A DNA stretch of 64,000 nucleotides from Paenibacillus foliorum (lineage in GTDB: Bacteria > Bacillota > Bacilli > Paenibacillales > NBRC-103111): positions 62,001-126,000 of the forward strand of contig NZ_WHOD01000102.1 in NCBI RefSeq assembly GCF_013141765.1, read 5' to 3'. Shown here in pieces: positions 35,295 through 42,314 of the stretch. The first letter of the stretch is position 1; each line of letters begins with the position of its first letter. The translations under genes and the position numbers were made by a program. The notes below the pieces were generated by a model that saw only the letters and a list, made by a program, of their open reading frames with translations, was not told where the DNA came from and did not search any database.

Positions 35295-36320
35295 TTAACC
35301 GTTCTGCAAGGTCCACAAAACAAGATTATCTAACAGCTTCCATCCAGCTTCCGTTGTATTTTCTTCCATTTGATTATTCAAATAGAAGAACGATACGCGA
35401 GCTTTTACCTCATACCCATTGTCAGCTTTCGTACCTTTGTCGTAGTAGTAGATAGTCGCTTTGCTCTTATCACCTGGACCTGTTGCAATTATTTTGGCTT
35501 CTTTGCCAGGAAGGCCATAGCTGAGACCCATTTTCGGGCCCGTTTCTTTATAAATCTCGACAGTACCGGATAAACCGCCAGCCACCTTGTGATTGCTGTC
35601 TACGATATCAATCGATTTGACATTGAAAATATTAGAGTTTTCTTCTATGGACGACAAACCGAGGTAGAACATACCATGATTTTTAATATAAACAGTCGGT
35701 ATGGCCACATCCTTCATGACTCCGTCCTTAACCATTTTTGAGTTCAGCGTTTGACTAATATAAATGAGATCATAGCCATTCGTTTTATCTGCTGTGAAGT
35801 TCTTATCGGGCATAATGGTAACTGCGAATCCAAGTGCTTTCAAACGATTCGCTACAAATACATCCTCCCCGGCCTTCTCCCGGCCTACCAAAAGGAGCTT
35901 TTTCCCTTTCGCAGAAACTTCCTCCTGCCTAGGAGCCGGTGCCGGTGCTGCAGGTTCCGCAGCCTTTGGTGCCTCTGTCGGCGCTTTCGTCTCCGCAGCC
36001 TTCGGTGCTTCCGCCGGTGCTTTCGTCTCCGCAGCCTTCTGCGCTTCCGCTGGCGCTTGTGTTTCCGCAGCCTTCGGTGCTTCTGCCGGAGCTTTCGGCT
36101 CCTCAGTCTTCGGTGTATCCACCGGAGCTTTCGGGGCTTCCGCTGGGGCCTTCGGTTCCGAAGCCTTTGGTGCTTCTGGAGGCGCCGAAGGCTTCGGAGC
36201 CGTTGACGAATCAGCAACTTTCGTTGATCCGCCTTGAGCAGGATTATCTGTTGTTGATGAGCAGCCAATTATAGAAATGGCTATTATAGCCGCGAATAGC
36301 AACATCAGCAAACGTTTCAT
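35295..36320 (-). CDS. Lipoprotein with Pro/Ala/Glu/Lys repeat linker and flavodoxin/ThuA-like domain
   Basis: The protein has 341 residues. ATG at 36320 (AGGGGG upstream) gives a signal peptide ending in lipobox SIIGC. Residues about 48-130 are a low-complexity linker built on the 12-residue unit APAEAPKAAETK. The C-terminal domain (about 138-341) has KKLLLVGREKAG, NGYDLIYISQTLNSKMV, PTVYIKNHGMFYLGL, GGLSGTVEIYKE, GLSYGLPGKEAKIIAT and WKLLDNLVLWTL, matching the domain of the other four family members. The linker is probably a wall-spanning stalk. It lies between the two solute-binding proteins. Function unknown. Confidence 0.75.
   Translation of the reverse strand: MKRLLMLLFAAIIAISIIGCSSTTDNPAQGGSTKVADSSTAPKPSAPPEAPKASEPKAPAEAPKAPVDTPKTEEPKAPAEAPKAAETQAPAEAQKAAETKAPAEAPKAAETKAPTEAPKAAEPAAPAPAPRQEEVSAKGKKLLLVGREKAGEDVFVANRLKALGFAVTIMPDKNFTADKTNGYDLIYISQTLNSKMVKDGVMKDVAIPTVYIKNHGMFYLGLSSIEENSNIFNVKSIDIVDSNHKVAGGLSGTVEIYKETGPKMGLSYGLPGKEAKIIATGPGDKSKATIYYYDKGTKADNGYEVKARVSFFYLNNQMEENTTEAGWKLLDNLVLWTLQNG
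35931..36179 (-). repeat. Imperfect 36-bp tandem repeat coding a PAEAPKA stalk
   Basis: The stretch encodes repeats of PAEAPKAAETKA and variants. The strong codon bias also keeps other frames open on both strands, producing spurious ORFs. Confidence 0.8.
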
Positions 36321-36378
36321 CGAACTAATTCCCCCTATCATCTTGTAATAAAACTCCACTCCATTACAAAATCTGAGA

Positions 36379-36425
36379 AAACAAACCCCCGGCTCCACTT
36401 TTATAGCGCTTCTGGAGGTTTGTTT
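36379..36425 (-). terminator. Terminator-like hairpin after the 36450-37766 binding protein
   Basis: On the minus strand AAACAAACC (36425-36417) pairs with GGTTTGTTT (36387-36379), extended by CC/GG pairs across a bulge and followed by TCTC. The loop carries CTATAAAAGTGGA, a 13-base match to promoter element E. Confidence 0.5.
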
Positions 36426-36449
36426 ATTCAGTCTTAAGTTAATTCTTAT

Positions 36450-37766
36450 TTATTTCGCTTTCGCAGCTTTTTCCGTTAATATCCCTTTGTTCGTTTGTTC
36501 TTCTATCATTCTTAAAGCCGTTGCTGAATCCTTGGATTCTCCGAAAATCAATGGAGCAAATACATTGTGCAACGGCACATCCACATGCGTTAGGCCATTA
36601 GCGCGAGCTGCCGGAGGCATGGCGTTTTTGCTGGCGAAGATCGCTTGGGTATGCTTGCCTTGCAATTGCGGCAAGTTTTTACCGAACGCCTCTTGTACCT
36701 TCTGGCTTTCCAATGGCCCAATGATCCCTTCCTTGGAGAAATTAATTTGCATTTCCTCAGACAGAAGATAAGCTATGACCTCGAATGCCTTATCCTTCTT
36801 GGTTGATTGCTGTGCAATATAAGCGGCGTACATGTTAGGCTGTGCTTTTGTCTTAGGGACATCCGCGAAGGATGGCATTGCGGCGATATCAAAATTCAAG
36901 TTTTTATTTTGCTCATACCATTGAATAATTTTCTCAGATACGTGTACACTCATCGCCATTTTCCCTTTAGGGAAGTCATCAACGGAAGTAAACTGATTAG
37001 CCGGAATTTCATAGAACCGTCTTAGGTTATCCACTTCTTTTTTCCAACCATCCGTGCTTAATTGTGCCTTATCTTCCGTTAGGCTAAGTGGTGGCAATGA
37101 AAGCTGATTGTACGTCATATACAAGCCAGGATGCTGCTGATAGCCTTTATATGTGTTCTCGCCTTCGACACGAGTTAACTTTTTGGCTAATTCATAAATC
37201 TCATCATAGGTCATTCCATCCTTAGGATAGTCCACGCCGAACTTATCAAAGATGTCTTTGTTATAGAAAAGCACGAAATCGCTCAATTGGAATGGCAGCC
37301 CATATATTTTTCCTTCTGGAGTCATATTCTTCATCTGTGCCATGGCAGCCGGGTTCAATTTACTCGTATCGAAATTAAACTTTTTGATTAGCTCGGTCAT
37401 GTCGTATTGTAGATCATTTTTCAAAATATATCTTTCATAGTTCATCCGGGCATTATCAATAATAATGTCTGGAATCGTTCCTGCCGCAATTAAATCCTTA
37501 TACTCTCTACCTTTATCCCAGTGGACATGCTTAATAGTGAGATCCGGAAACTTCTTCTTTAAATACTGACCAACCTGTTTATCCCAATTTTCCTCTTTAG
37601 CGTAGAAAGCAGGGTATGAAGTATAAATAAATATTTCATTATCCGGTGCTTTTGTCGTTTTACCGGGATCTGGATTTTTTTCATTTGCAACAGGATTGGC
37701 TGTACAGCCTACCATAACTGAGCATGCCAACGCGACCACCATTGATGTTTTGAACATTTTTTTCAT
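36450..37766 (-). CDS. Lipoprotein ABC solute-binding protein (family 1)
   Basis: The protein has 438 residues with a signal peptide ending in lipobox VMVGC. It shares IIIDNARMNYERYI, GKIYGLPFQLSDFVLFYNKDIF, YPKDGMTYDEIYELAKKLTR and TALRMIEEQTNKGI with its neighbour at 33908-35254 almost throughout, so the two arose by duplication. Compared with the neighbour, the binding-cleft stretch after YGLP differs (FQLSD against YNNND), which may change the ligand. The gene is preceded by promoter element E and a cre-like site, so it is probably the induced first gene of the surface-protein transcript. It should deliver rhamnogalacturonan oligosaccharides to the permeases at 40429-42314. Confidence 0.9.
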   Translation of the reverse strand: MKKMFKTSMVVALACSVMVGCTANPVANEKNPDPGKTTKAPDNEIFIYTSYPAFYAKEENWDKQVGQYLKKKFPDLTIKHVHWDKGREYKDLIAAGTIPDIIIDNARMNYERYILKNDLQYDMTELIKKFNFDTSKLNPAAMAQMKNMTPEGKIYGLPFQLSDFVLFYNKDIFDKFGVDYPKDGMTYDEIYELAKKLTRVEGENTYKGYQQHPGLYMTYNQLSLPPLSLTEDKAQLSTDGWKKEVDNLRRFYEIPANQFTSVDDFPKGKMAMSVHVSEKIIQWYEQNKNLNFDIAAMPSFADVPKTKAQPNMYAAYIAQQSTKKDKAFEVIAYLLSEEMQINFSKEGIIGPLESQKVQEAFGKNLPQLQGKHTQAIFASKNAMPPAARANGLTHVDVPLHNVFAPLIFGESKDSATALRMIEEQTNKGILTEKAAKAK

Positions 37767-37846
37767 ATGCGGTTTGAAACCTCCCTTAATAGTTAACCAA
37801 CCTGTACACGCTATTCCGTACCTCCCTTTAAGGCGAGCACTCTTTG

Positions 37847-37860
37847 TGTAAGCGCTTTTA
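37847..37860. promoter_or_regulatory. cre-like catabolite-repression site
   Basis: TGTAAGCGCTTTTA matches 13 of 14 positions of TGWAANCGNTNWCA. It lies about 45 bases downstream of the inferred transcript start of element E and 81 bases before the binding-protein ATG, the same relative place as the site at 4876. Confidence 0.6.
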
Positions 37861-37899
37861 AAGCGTGCAAAAATGAAATTTAAATGTCCAGGTCAGTTT

Positions 37900-37968
37900 T
37901 CAATCTTATCTATTACTTTAATACGAAGCATCATGATTTGCATTGGGGGACTATTCCACTTTTATAGG
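37900..37968 (-). promoter_or_regulatory. Composite promoter element E upstream of the solute-binding protein
   Basis: On the minus strand CCTATAAA starts at 37968 and the divergent half-site CCAATGC at 37946, 22 bp apart. GCTTCGTATTA lies in register with the core of elements A, C and D, and a TAAGAT -10-like hexamer is at about 37908-37903. Confidence 0.55.
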
Positions 37969-38015
37969 TTGTTAGTTGCATCTTTCCTCTAACGAATCGA
38001 TTCCATCATTATCCC

Positions 38016-38708
38016 TTACTTGCTGCCAATCGCCCATTGAACCGCTGCATTAAACAGCTTCCAGCCCTCATCGGTCTGGTTGATCTCTTCGCCTCCAACC
38101 AAATAAAAATATACTTGACGGGCCGGAAGCGGCTCATTATTCATATTTTTGGCGCCTTTTTCAAATACACAAATTGCAGCCTTTTGATCATTATCGGGGG
38201 CAGAGGCAACAATCACTCCTCCTTTACTAGGAACGGTGAAGCCAATCTTGCCTTCCTGTTGGTAAACCTCCACGTTTCCCTTCAATCCGGCTGCGATAGG
38301 GTGGTCAGCGGCTTTTATTGTTACTGATTTTCCAGCGAAATCTCCGTTGTCCGTATCTGTTTCTTTCCCCGCCAAGTACAGATCGCCCATATTCTGAGAC
38401 TCAGCATAAATGACCGGCACGGGAGATGCTTTCAATTTACCGCCCACTTTATTTGAGTTCACAGTCGAGCTTACGAATACGAAGGTGTACCCCACAGCTT
38501 TCTCAGCGGTTAAATCTTTGTCTGACGATACTTCCACCTGGTATCCAAGGGCCTTGATATGCTTGATGACAATGCCATCCCCGCCGTTTTCCCTGCCAAC
38601 AAAAAGTGCTTTTTTACTCTTATCCGGTACACTATTTGTTGAGGAGGAACATGCCGTTATGGAAATCAATATTAGGACTGTAAGCATAAGGCTTACCACT
38701 CGAGCCAT
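38016..38708 (-). CDS. Small lipoprotein, flavodoxin/ThuA-like domain family
   Basis: The protein has 230 residues. ATG at 38708 follows AAGGAGGTGAATGTA; the frame open to 38837 would overlap the preceding gene by about 100 bp. The signal peptide ends in lipobox SITAC. The domain starts KKALFVGRENGGDGIVIKHIKALG and carries YTFVFVSSTVNSNKV, PVPVIYAES, DHPIAAGL, AAICVFEKGAKN, ARQVYFYLVGGEEINQTDEGWKLF and AAVQWA. It is the third of three tandem copies. The family has no function that I can name. The fold pattern (alternating strands and helices, no catalytic triad visible) suggests a binding rather than an enzymatic role. Confidence 0.75.
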   Translation of the reverse strand: MARVVSLMLTVLILISITACSSSTNSVPDKSKKALFVGRENGGDGIVIKHIKALGYQVEVSSDKDLTAEKAVGYTFVFVSSTVNSNKVGGKLKASPVPVIYAESQNMGDLYLAGKETDTDNGDFAGKSVTIKAADHPIAAGLKGNVEVYQQEGKIGFTVPSKGGVIVASAPDNDQKAAICVFEKGAKNMNNEPLPARQVYFYLVGGEEINQTDEGWKLFNAAVQWAIGSK

Positions 38709-38733
38709 TACATTCACCTCCTTATTCTGAGAG

Positions 38734-39474
38734 TTAATTTTTCCCGGTTGTCCACTGAACAGCTGCATCGAACAGCTTCCAGCCTTCATCAGTTTGGTTG
38801 ATTTCTTCACCATTGAACATATAGAAATACAGCTCACGGGCAGCGACAGGATCCCCTTTTACATTCTTTACACCTTTCTCATAGGCAAAAATAGTCGCCT
38901 TCTGATCCTCCTTCGGTACCGTAGCTATGACAATAGCTTCTTTACCCGGGATGGCAAAGCCCATCTTTCCGTTATCCTTGTATACGTCTATGGCACCTTG
39001 CAGCCCTGCTGCCAGAGGGTGCTTGCTATCTTTGATCTGAATGGTTTTCACTGTGTTAGCACCAACAAAAGCACCGAAGGAATCGACATCGGTCATCCCC
39101 GTATCACTCGTTGATTGAGGCTCCGCATAAATGACAGGTACTGGTGTTTTTACGAATATATCCTTAATTTTACCGGAATTAACCGACTCACTCACATAGA
39201 TCAACATATGACCGTTAGCACTTTCCGTTTTAAGATCTTTATCGGCTATAACTGTAACTTCCATGCCATGCTTTTCCTTCAAACGCTTGATAACAATGGC
39301 GTCTCCACCGCTGTCTCTTCCAACGAAGAGAACCTTTTTCCCATTACTCTGTGTTTTAGTAGTATTCGATGCCGGTTGATTCGCGAGCTTTGCCACATCG
39401 GGGGGTACAGTACTGCAAGCCATTAGGGTGAAAATCATCATTGCGATCACTGCCATATTCAACAATCGTTTCAT
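38734..39474 (-). CDS. Small lipoprotein, flavodoxin/ThuA-like domain family
   Basis: The protein has 246 residues; GGAGGGATTATATCT precedes the ATG. The lipobox is TLMAC. The domain has KKVLFVGRDSGGDAIVIKRLKEKHG, GHMLIYVSESVNSGKI, PVPVIYAEPQST, HPLAAGLQGAIDVYK, KATIFAYEKGVKN and ARELYFYMFNGEEINQ. It is the most similar to the 38016-38708 protein, with the same EEINQTDEGWKLFDAAVQW ending, so these two duplicated most recently. It lies 25 bp upstream of that gene. Confidence 0.75.
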   Translation of the reverse strand: MKRLLNMAVIAMMIFTLMACSTVPPDVAKLANQPASNTTKTQSNGKKVLFVGRDSGGDAIVIKRLKEKHGMEVTVIADKDLKTESANGHMLIYVSESVNSGKIKDIFVKTPVPVIYAEPQSTSDTGMTDVDSFGAFVGANTVKTIQIKDSKHPLAAGLQGAIDVYKDNGKMGFAIPGKEAIVIATVPKEDQKATIFAYEKGVKNVKGDPVAARELYFYMFNGEEINQTDEGWKLFDAAVQWTTGKN

Positions 39475-39511
39475 AGATATAATCCCTCCTAGTATTGGTT
39501 AACTTACTTTT

Positions 39512-40237
39512 TTACTTTTTCCCGCTAAGCGCAGCCCACTCAATTGCCGCATCGAACAGCTTCCAGCCATTATCCGTAAGCTTAATTTCTTCACCGCTAG
39601 GCATGGAGAAAAATACTTGGCGCGCAGGCACGGCTGCGTTGGACATATTTTTGGCGCCCTTCTCATAGGCAAAAATCGCCGCCTTCTTGTTGTCCCCGCT
39701 TGCTGAGACTTGAGCGATGATAGAAGCCTCCTTAGCAGGGAAGAGCCCATAGCTTACTCGGCCTTCTTCTTTATAGAGAGCAACGGTATCCTTTAACCCT
39801 GCGGCAATCGGATGCTTGCTGTCGATAATTTGAACGGTTTTCAGCTCCTCATCCTGTCCGAATTTCTGAACACCCACCAACCCCGCATCACTTGCTGCTT
39901 GCGCTTTAGCGTACACAACGGGTACCGTAGAGCTTTTTAATTTAACATCGATTTTGGAGGAATTGACAGACTCGCTCACGTAAATCACGCCATAGCCATT
40001 CGCTTTTTCAACCGTAAAATCACTATCTACAATATCCATAACCTGATAGCCCAGCTTTTTCAAATGACTGATGATAAACGGATCTCCGCTGCCTTCTTTC
40101 TTTCTGATTAACATAACCTTCTTGGCATTCGCCTCTGAATATCCATCCGAAGAAGGGCCTCCACCTGTAGATAACGAGCAACCCATAATGGAAACTATCA
40201 TCACAGCTGCTGCAAGTAGTGCCAATAATCGTTTCAT
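39512..40237 (-). CDS. Small lipoprotein, flavodoxin/ThuA-like domain family
   Basis: The protein has 241 residues. ATG at 40237 (GGAGGATTATACC upstream) is preferred; the ATG at 40252 lies in the ribosome site itself. The lipobox is SIMGC. The domain has KKVMLIRKKEGSGDPFIISHLKKLG (replacing the GRxxGG of its paralogues), YGVIYVSESVNSSKI, TVPVVYAKAQAAS, HPIAAGL, KAAIFAYEKGAKN and ARQVFFSMPSGEEIKLTDNGWKLF. It is the first of the tandem lipoproteins, after the two palindromic repeats at 40292 and 40371. Confidence 0.75.
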   Translation of the reverse strand: MKRLLALLAAAVMIVSIMGCSLSTGGGPSSDGYSEANAKKVMLIRKKEGSGDPFIISHLKKLGYQVMDIVDSDFTVEKANGYGVIYVSESVNSSKIDVKLKSSTVPVVYAKAQAASDAGLVGVQKFGQDEELKTVQIIDSKHPIAAGLKDTVALYKEEGRVSYGLFPAKEASIIAQVSASGDNKKAAIFAYEKGAKNMSNAAVPARQVFFSMPSGEEIKLTDNGWKLFDAAIEWAALSGKK

Positions 40238-40291
40238 GGTATAATCCTCCATTTCTTTTGTTTCATTTCAGCGGTCTGACCGACAAAGGCA

Positions 40292-40312
40292 ACCTCGCGA
40301 ATAATTATTCAC
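40292..40312. repeat. 21-bp direct repeat, copy 1, with palindromic core
   Basis: ACCTCGCGAATAATTATTCAC matches copy 2 at 20 of 21 positions. Its core GAATAATTATTC is a perfect 12-bp palindrome. The two copies are 79 bp apart in the gap between the permease and lipoprotein genes. A repressor or activator operator pair, or an mRNA-processing hairpin, is possible. Confidence 0.6.
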
Positions 40313-40370
40313 AATTGTGGTTATTGCGGGAAAGGGATGGTACTCCACCGCTCTTGAAATTTAAGTTGTC

Positions 40371-40391
40371 ACCTCGCGAATAATCATTCAC
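40371..40391. repeat. 21-bp direct repeat, copy 2
   Basis: ACCTCGCGAATAATCATTCAC differs from copy 1 by one base, which breaks the perfect palindrome. The sequence between the copies shows no gene. Confidence 0.6.
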
Positions 40392-40428
40392 GAAAAACAA
40401 ATCGTCGGCCAAACACCTGCTCTCACTC

Positions 40429-41385
40429 CTACTCCACCAAGCCCGTTCTTTCAACGCCTTCAATGAACCAGCGCTGCGTGAACGTATACAACAGCATTGG
40501 CGGTATAATCATTAAAAAGGTTGTCGCCATTCGAATCGCTTCATCTGTAACAGACGGCCCAAACTGCTCAGCCTGCTGCCGAAGCGCCGTAGCGATACGC
40601 GATATCCCCATGGACAAAGGAGCTGTTTCGATATCAGCCAAATACATGCTTGGTAAATAGAAATCATTCCAGGTCCAGACAAAGGAGAACAAGAACACAA
40701 CCAGAATAGCTGGTTTTGCGAGCGGCATCATGACTTTATAGAAAATCTTGAACACATTGGCTCCATCAATTCGGGCCGCCTCCTCCAGCTCCTTAGGCTG
40801 TGTGGAAAAGAATTGACGGTAAATGATAACGAACAATGCACCCTTCAAGCCGAGACCGAAAAAGGCCGGAACAATGATCGGATAAATCGTATTTAACAGA
40901 CCCAGTTCTCTTGCATAAATAATATTCGGCAGAATCGTAACCTGCATCGGCACAATAAAGGTCAACATCAGGAAAAAAAACATCAAGCCTTTAAAAGGAA
41001 CCTTCAGTCTGGCAAAAGCATAACCGGTCACAGCGCAGGATATAGTCTGCAATATGGCAACCGATAAAGCCATTATAAAGGTCAAGCTTAAGGCTTTCGG
41101 ATATTTCAGCCATTCCCAGGCCTCCTGAAGGTTTCCGAAGTAGACGACCCTAGGAAACCAGTTGACGGATGGATCCAGCAAATCGGTTGAATTTTTGACC
41201 ATAGTGGTCACCATATGAAGCACAGGCTTCAAATAAATATAAGCGGTATCCAACAGAATCAGGTAAATAAACAGTTTAAACAGCAGCCCTTTATCCGCTT
41301 CCCGACCCAGGATTACGAATTTGGCCTTTTTCAACCAGAGAAGTATCGAAAGCTCCTGCTTGTCTTTCAATTTCAAACCAATCAT
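40429..41385 (-). CDS. Carbohydrate ABC transporter permease (MalG type)
   Basis: The protein has 318 residues with six predicted membrane helices. The cytoplasmic EAA loop EEAARIDGANVFKIFYKVMMPLAKPAI is complete. The C-terminus ends in TQRWFIEGVERTGLVE, close to the MalG-type ending. TAGGGG precedes the ATG at 41385. It forms the importer channel with the 41448-42314 protein, served by the lipoprotein receptors at 33908 and 36450. No importer ATPase is encoded in the window; a shared MsmX/MsmK-type ATPase is the usual solution in these bacteria. Confidence 0.9.
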   Translation of the reverse strand: MIGLKLKDKQELSILLWLKKAKFVILGREADKGLLFKLFIYLILLDTAYIYLKPVLHMVTTMVKNSTDLLDPSVNWFPRVVYFGNLQEAWEWLKYPKALSLTFIMALSVAILQTISCAVTGYAFARLKVPFKGLMFFFLMLTFIVPMQVTILPNIIYARELGLLNTIYPIIVPAFFGLGLKGALFVIIYRQFFSTQPKELEEAARIDGANVFKIFYKVMMPLAKPAILVVFLFSFVWTWNDFYLPSMYLADIETAPLSMGISRIATALRQQAEQFGPSVTDEAIRMATTFLMIIPPMLLYTFTQRWFIEGVERTGLVE

Positions 41386-41447
41386 AGCTTCACCCCTACA
41401 AAAAGTTGTGTCTTTACTTCACATCCGTCGATCACATGCTTTGCTCT

Positions 41448-42314
41448 TTAGCTGGTCTGTCTTTGCGATTTGGTAGCTCTATGGAAAACGATGAAAATAA
41501 TTGCCAGGAAGAAACTAATAATAAGGAAATAAATCCAGATAAGCGCACTATATTGACCATACTCACTGTCTCTGACCCTTTGTAGAATTGGATTGGTTGG
41601 GAAGGTGAACAGATCAACTACCGTATAAATTAAATTCACAAAAATAAACGGCGTCATAGCTGGAAGTGTAATTTTCCAAAAGGTTTCCCATGGACCTGCA
41701 CCATCGATGCGCGCCGCCTCATAAGCCGAATTGGATATCGTCTGTCTTCCCCCTAGGAAGATCAATATTTGTACCCCGGAATACCATAGGATTAGCACAA
41801 ACGAGTCTAGAATACCTACTAACGGACCTGACCAGGTCGAGGAAATATTAGATTGAATAAGACCGGAAACATTATATTTGGACATAAATCCGAGTTCACC
41901 CTCACCCTGAGTCAAAAACTCCTTAACAACCTCTCCTGTTGAGAGAATGACCGGAAGGAAGAATACGGCGCGAAAAAAGGTGCGTCCGGCAAAATTCTGG
42001 TTCAATATGATTGCAATCATTAGCGCAAAGAGCACAATAATCGGAATCATGAACAGAGCCTGCCTTAGAAACGGCAGCAAATCATTGTATAGAATGCTCC
42101 CGTTTTCAAACAGGATATAATTATAATGGGTCCATCCTACATACTCAGTCGTTGTTCTTGTAGCGGTAATCGTCACTTTCTGAAAGCTCATAAACAAGGA
42201 ATAGCCGATAGGAAATGCCATGAATACGAGAAATCCAATAAACCATGGAGCTATAAAGATCATTCCCTCGAGATACTCGGAGAAGGACGCACGAAGTCTT
42301 ACATTTTTTTTCAT
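41448..42314 (-). CDS. Carbohydrate ABC transporter permease (MalF/LplB type)
   Basis: The protein has 288 residues with six membrane helices (WFIGFLVFMAFPIGYSLFMSF near the N-terminus). The EAA loop reads EAARIDGAGPWETFWKITLPAMTPFI. The extended periplasm-facing loop after helix 1 (TTTEYVGWTHYNYILFENGS) is typical of MalF-type partners. ATG at 42314 overlaps the preceding stop codon in TGATG after GGAGGAGGGGC, so it is coupled to the DUF5696 gene. Confidence 0.9.
   Translation of the reverse strand: MKKNVRLRASFSEYLEGMIFIAPWFIGFLVFMAFPIGYSLFMSFQKVTITATRTTTEYVGWTHYNYILFENGSILYNDLLPFLRQALFMIPIIVLFALMIAIILNQNFAGRTFFRAVFFLPVILSTGEVVKEFLTQGEGELGFMSKYNVSGLIQSNISSTWSGPLVGILDSFVLILWYSGVQILIFLGGRQTISNSAYEAARIDGAGPWETFWKITLPAMTPFIFVNLIYTVVDLFTFPTNPILQRVRDSEYGQYSALIWIYFLIISFFLAIIFIVFHRATKSQRQTS

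Noticed and set aside
35751..36274. Open frames on both strands rich in Pro/Ala/Leu or Arg/Cys
   Set aside because: They are by-products of the 36-bp PAEAPKA repeat in the lipoprotein gene, not separate proteins.
38709..38837. N-terminal extension of the 38016 lipoprotein
   Set aside because: It would overlap the preceding gene and bury the signal peptide; AAGGAGGTGAATGTA sits before ATG 38708.
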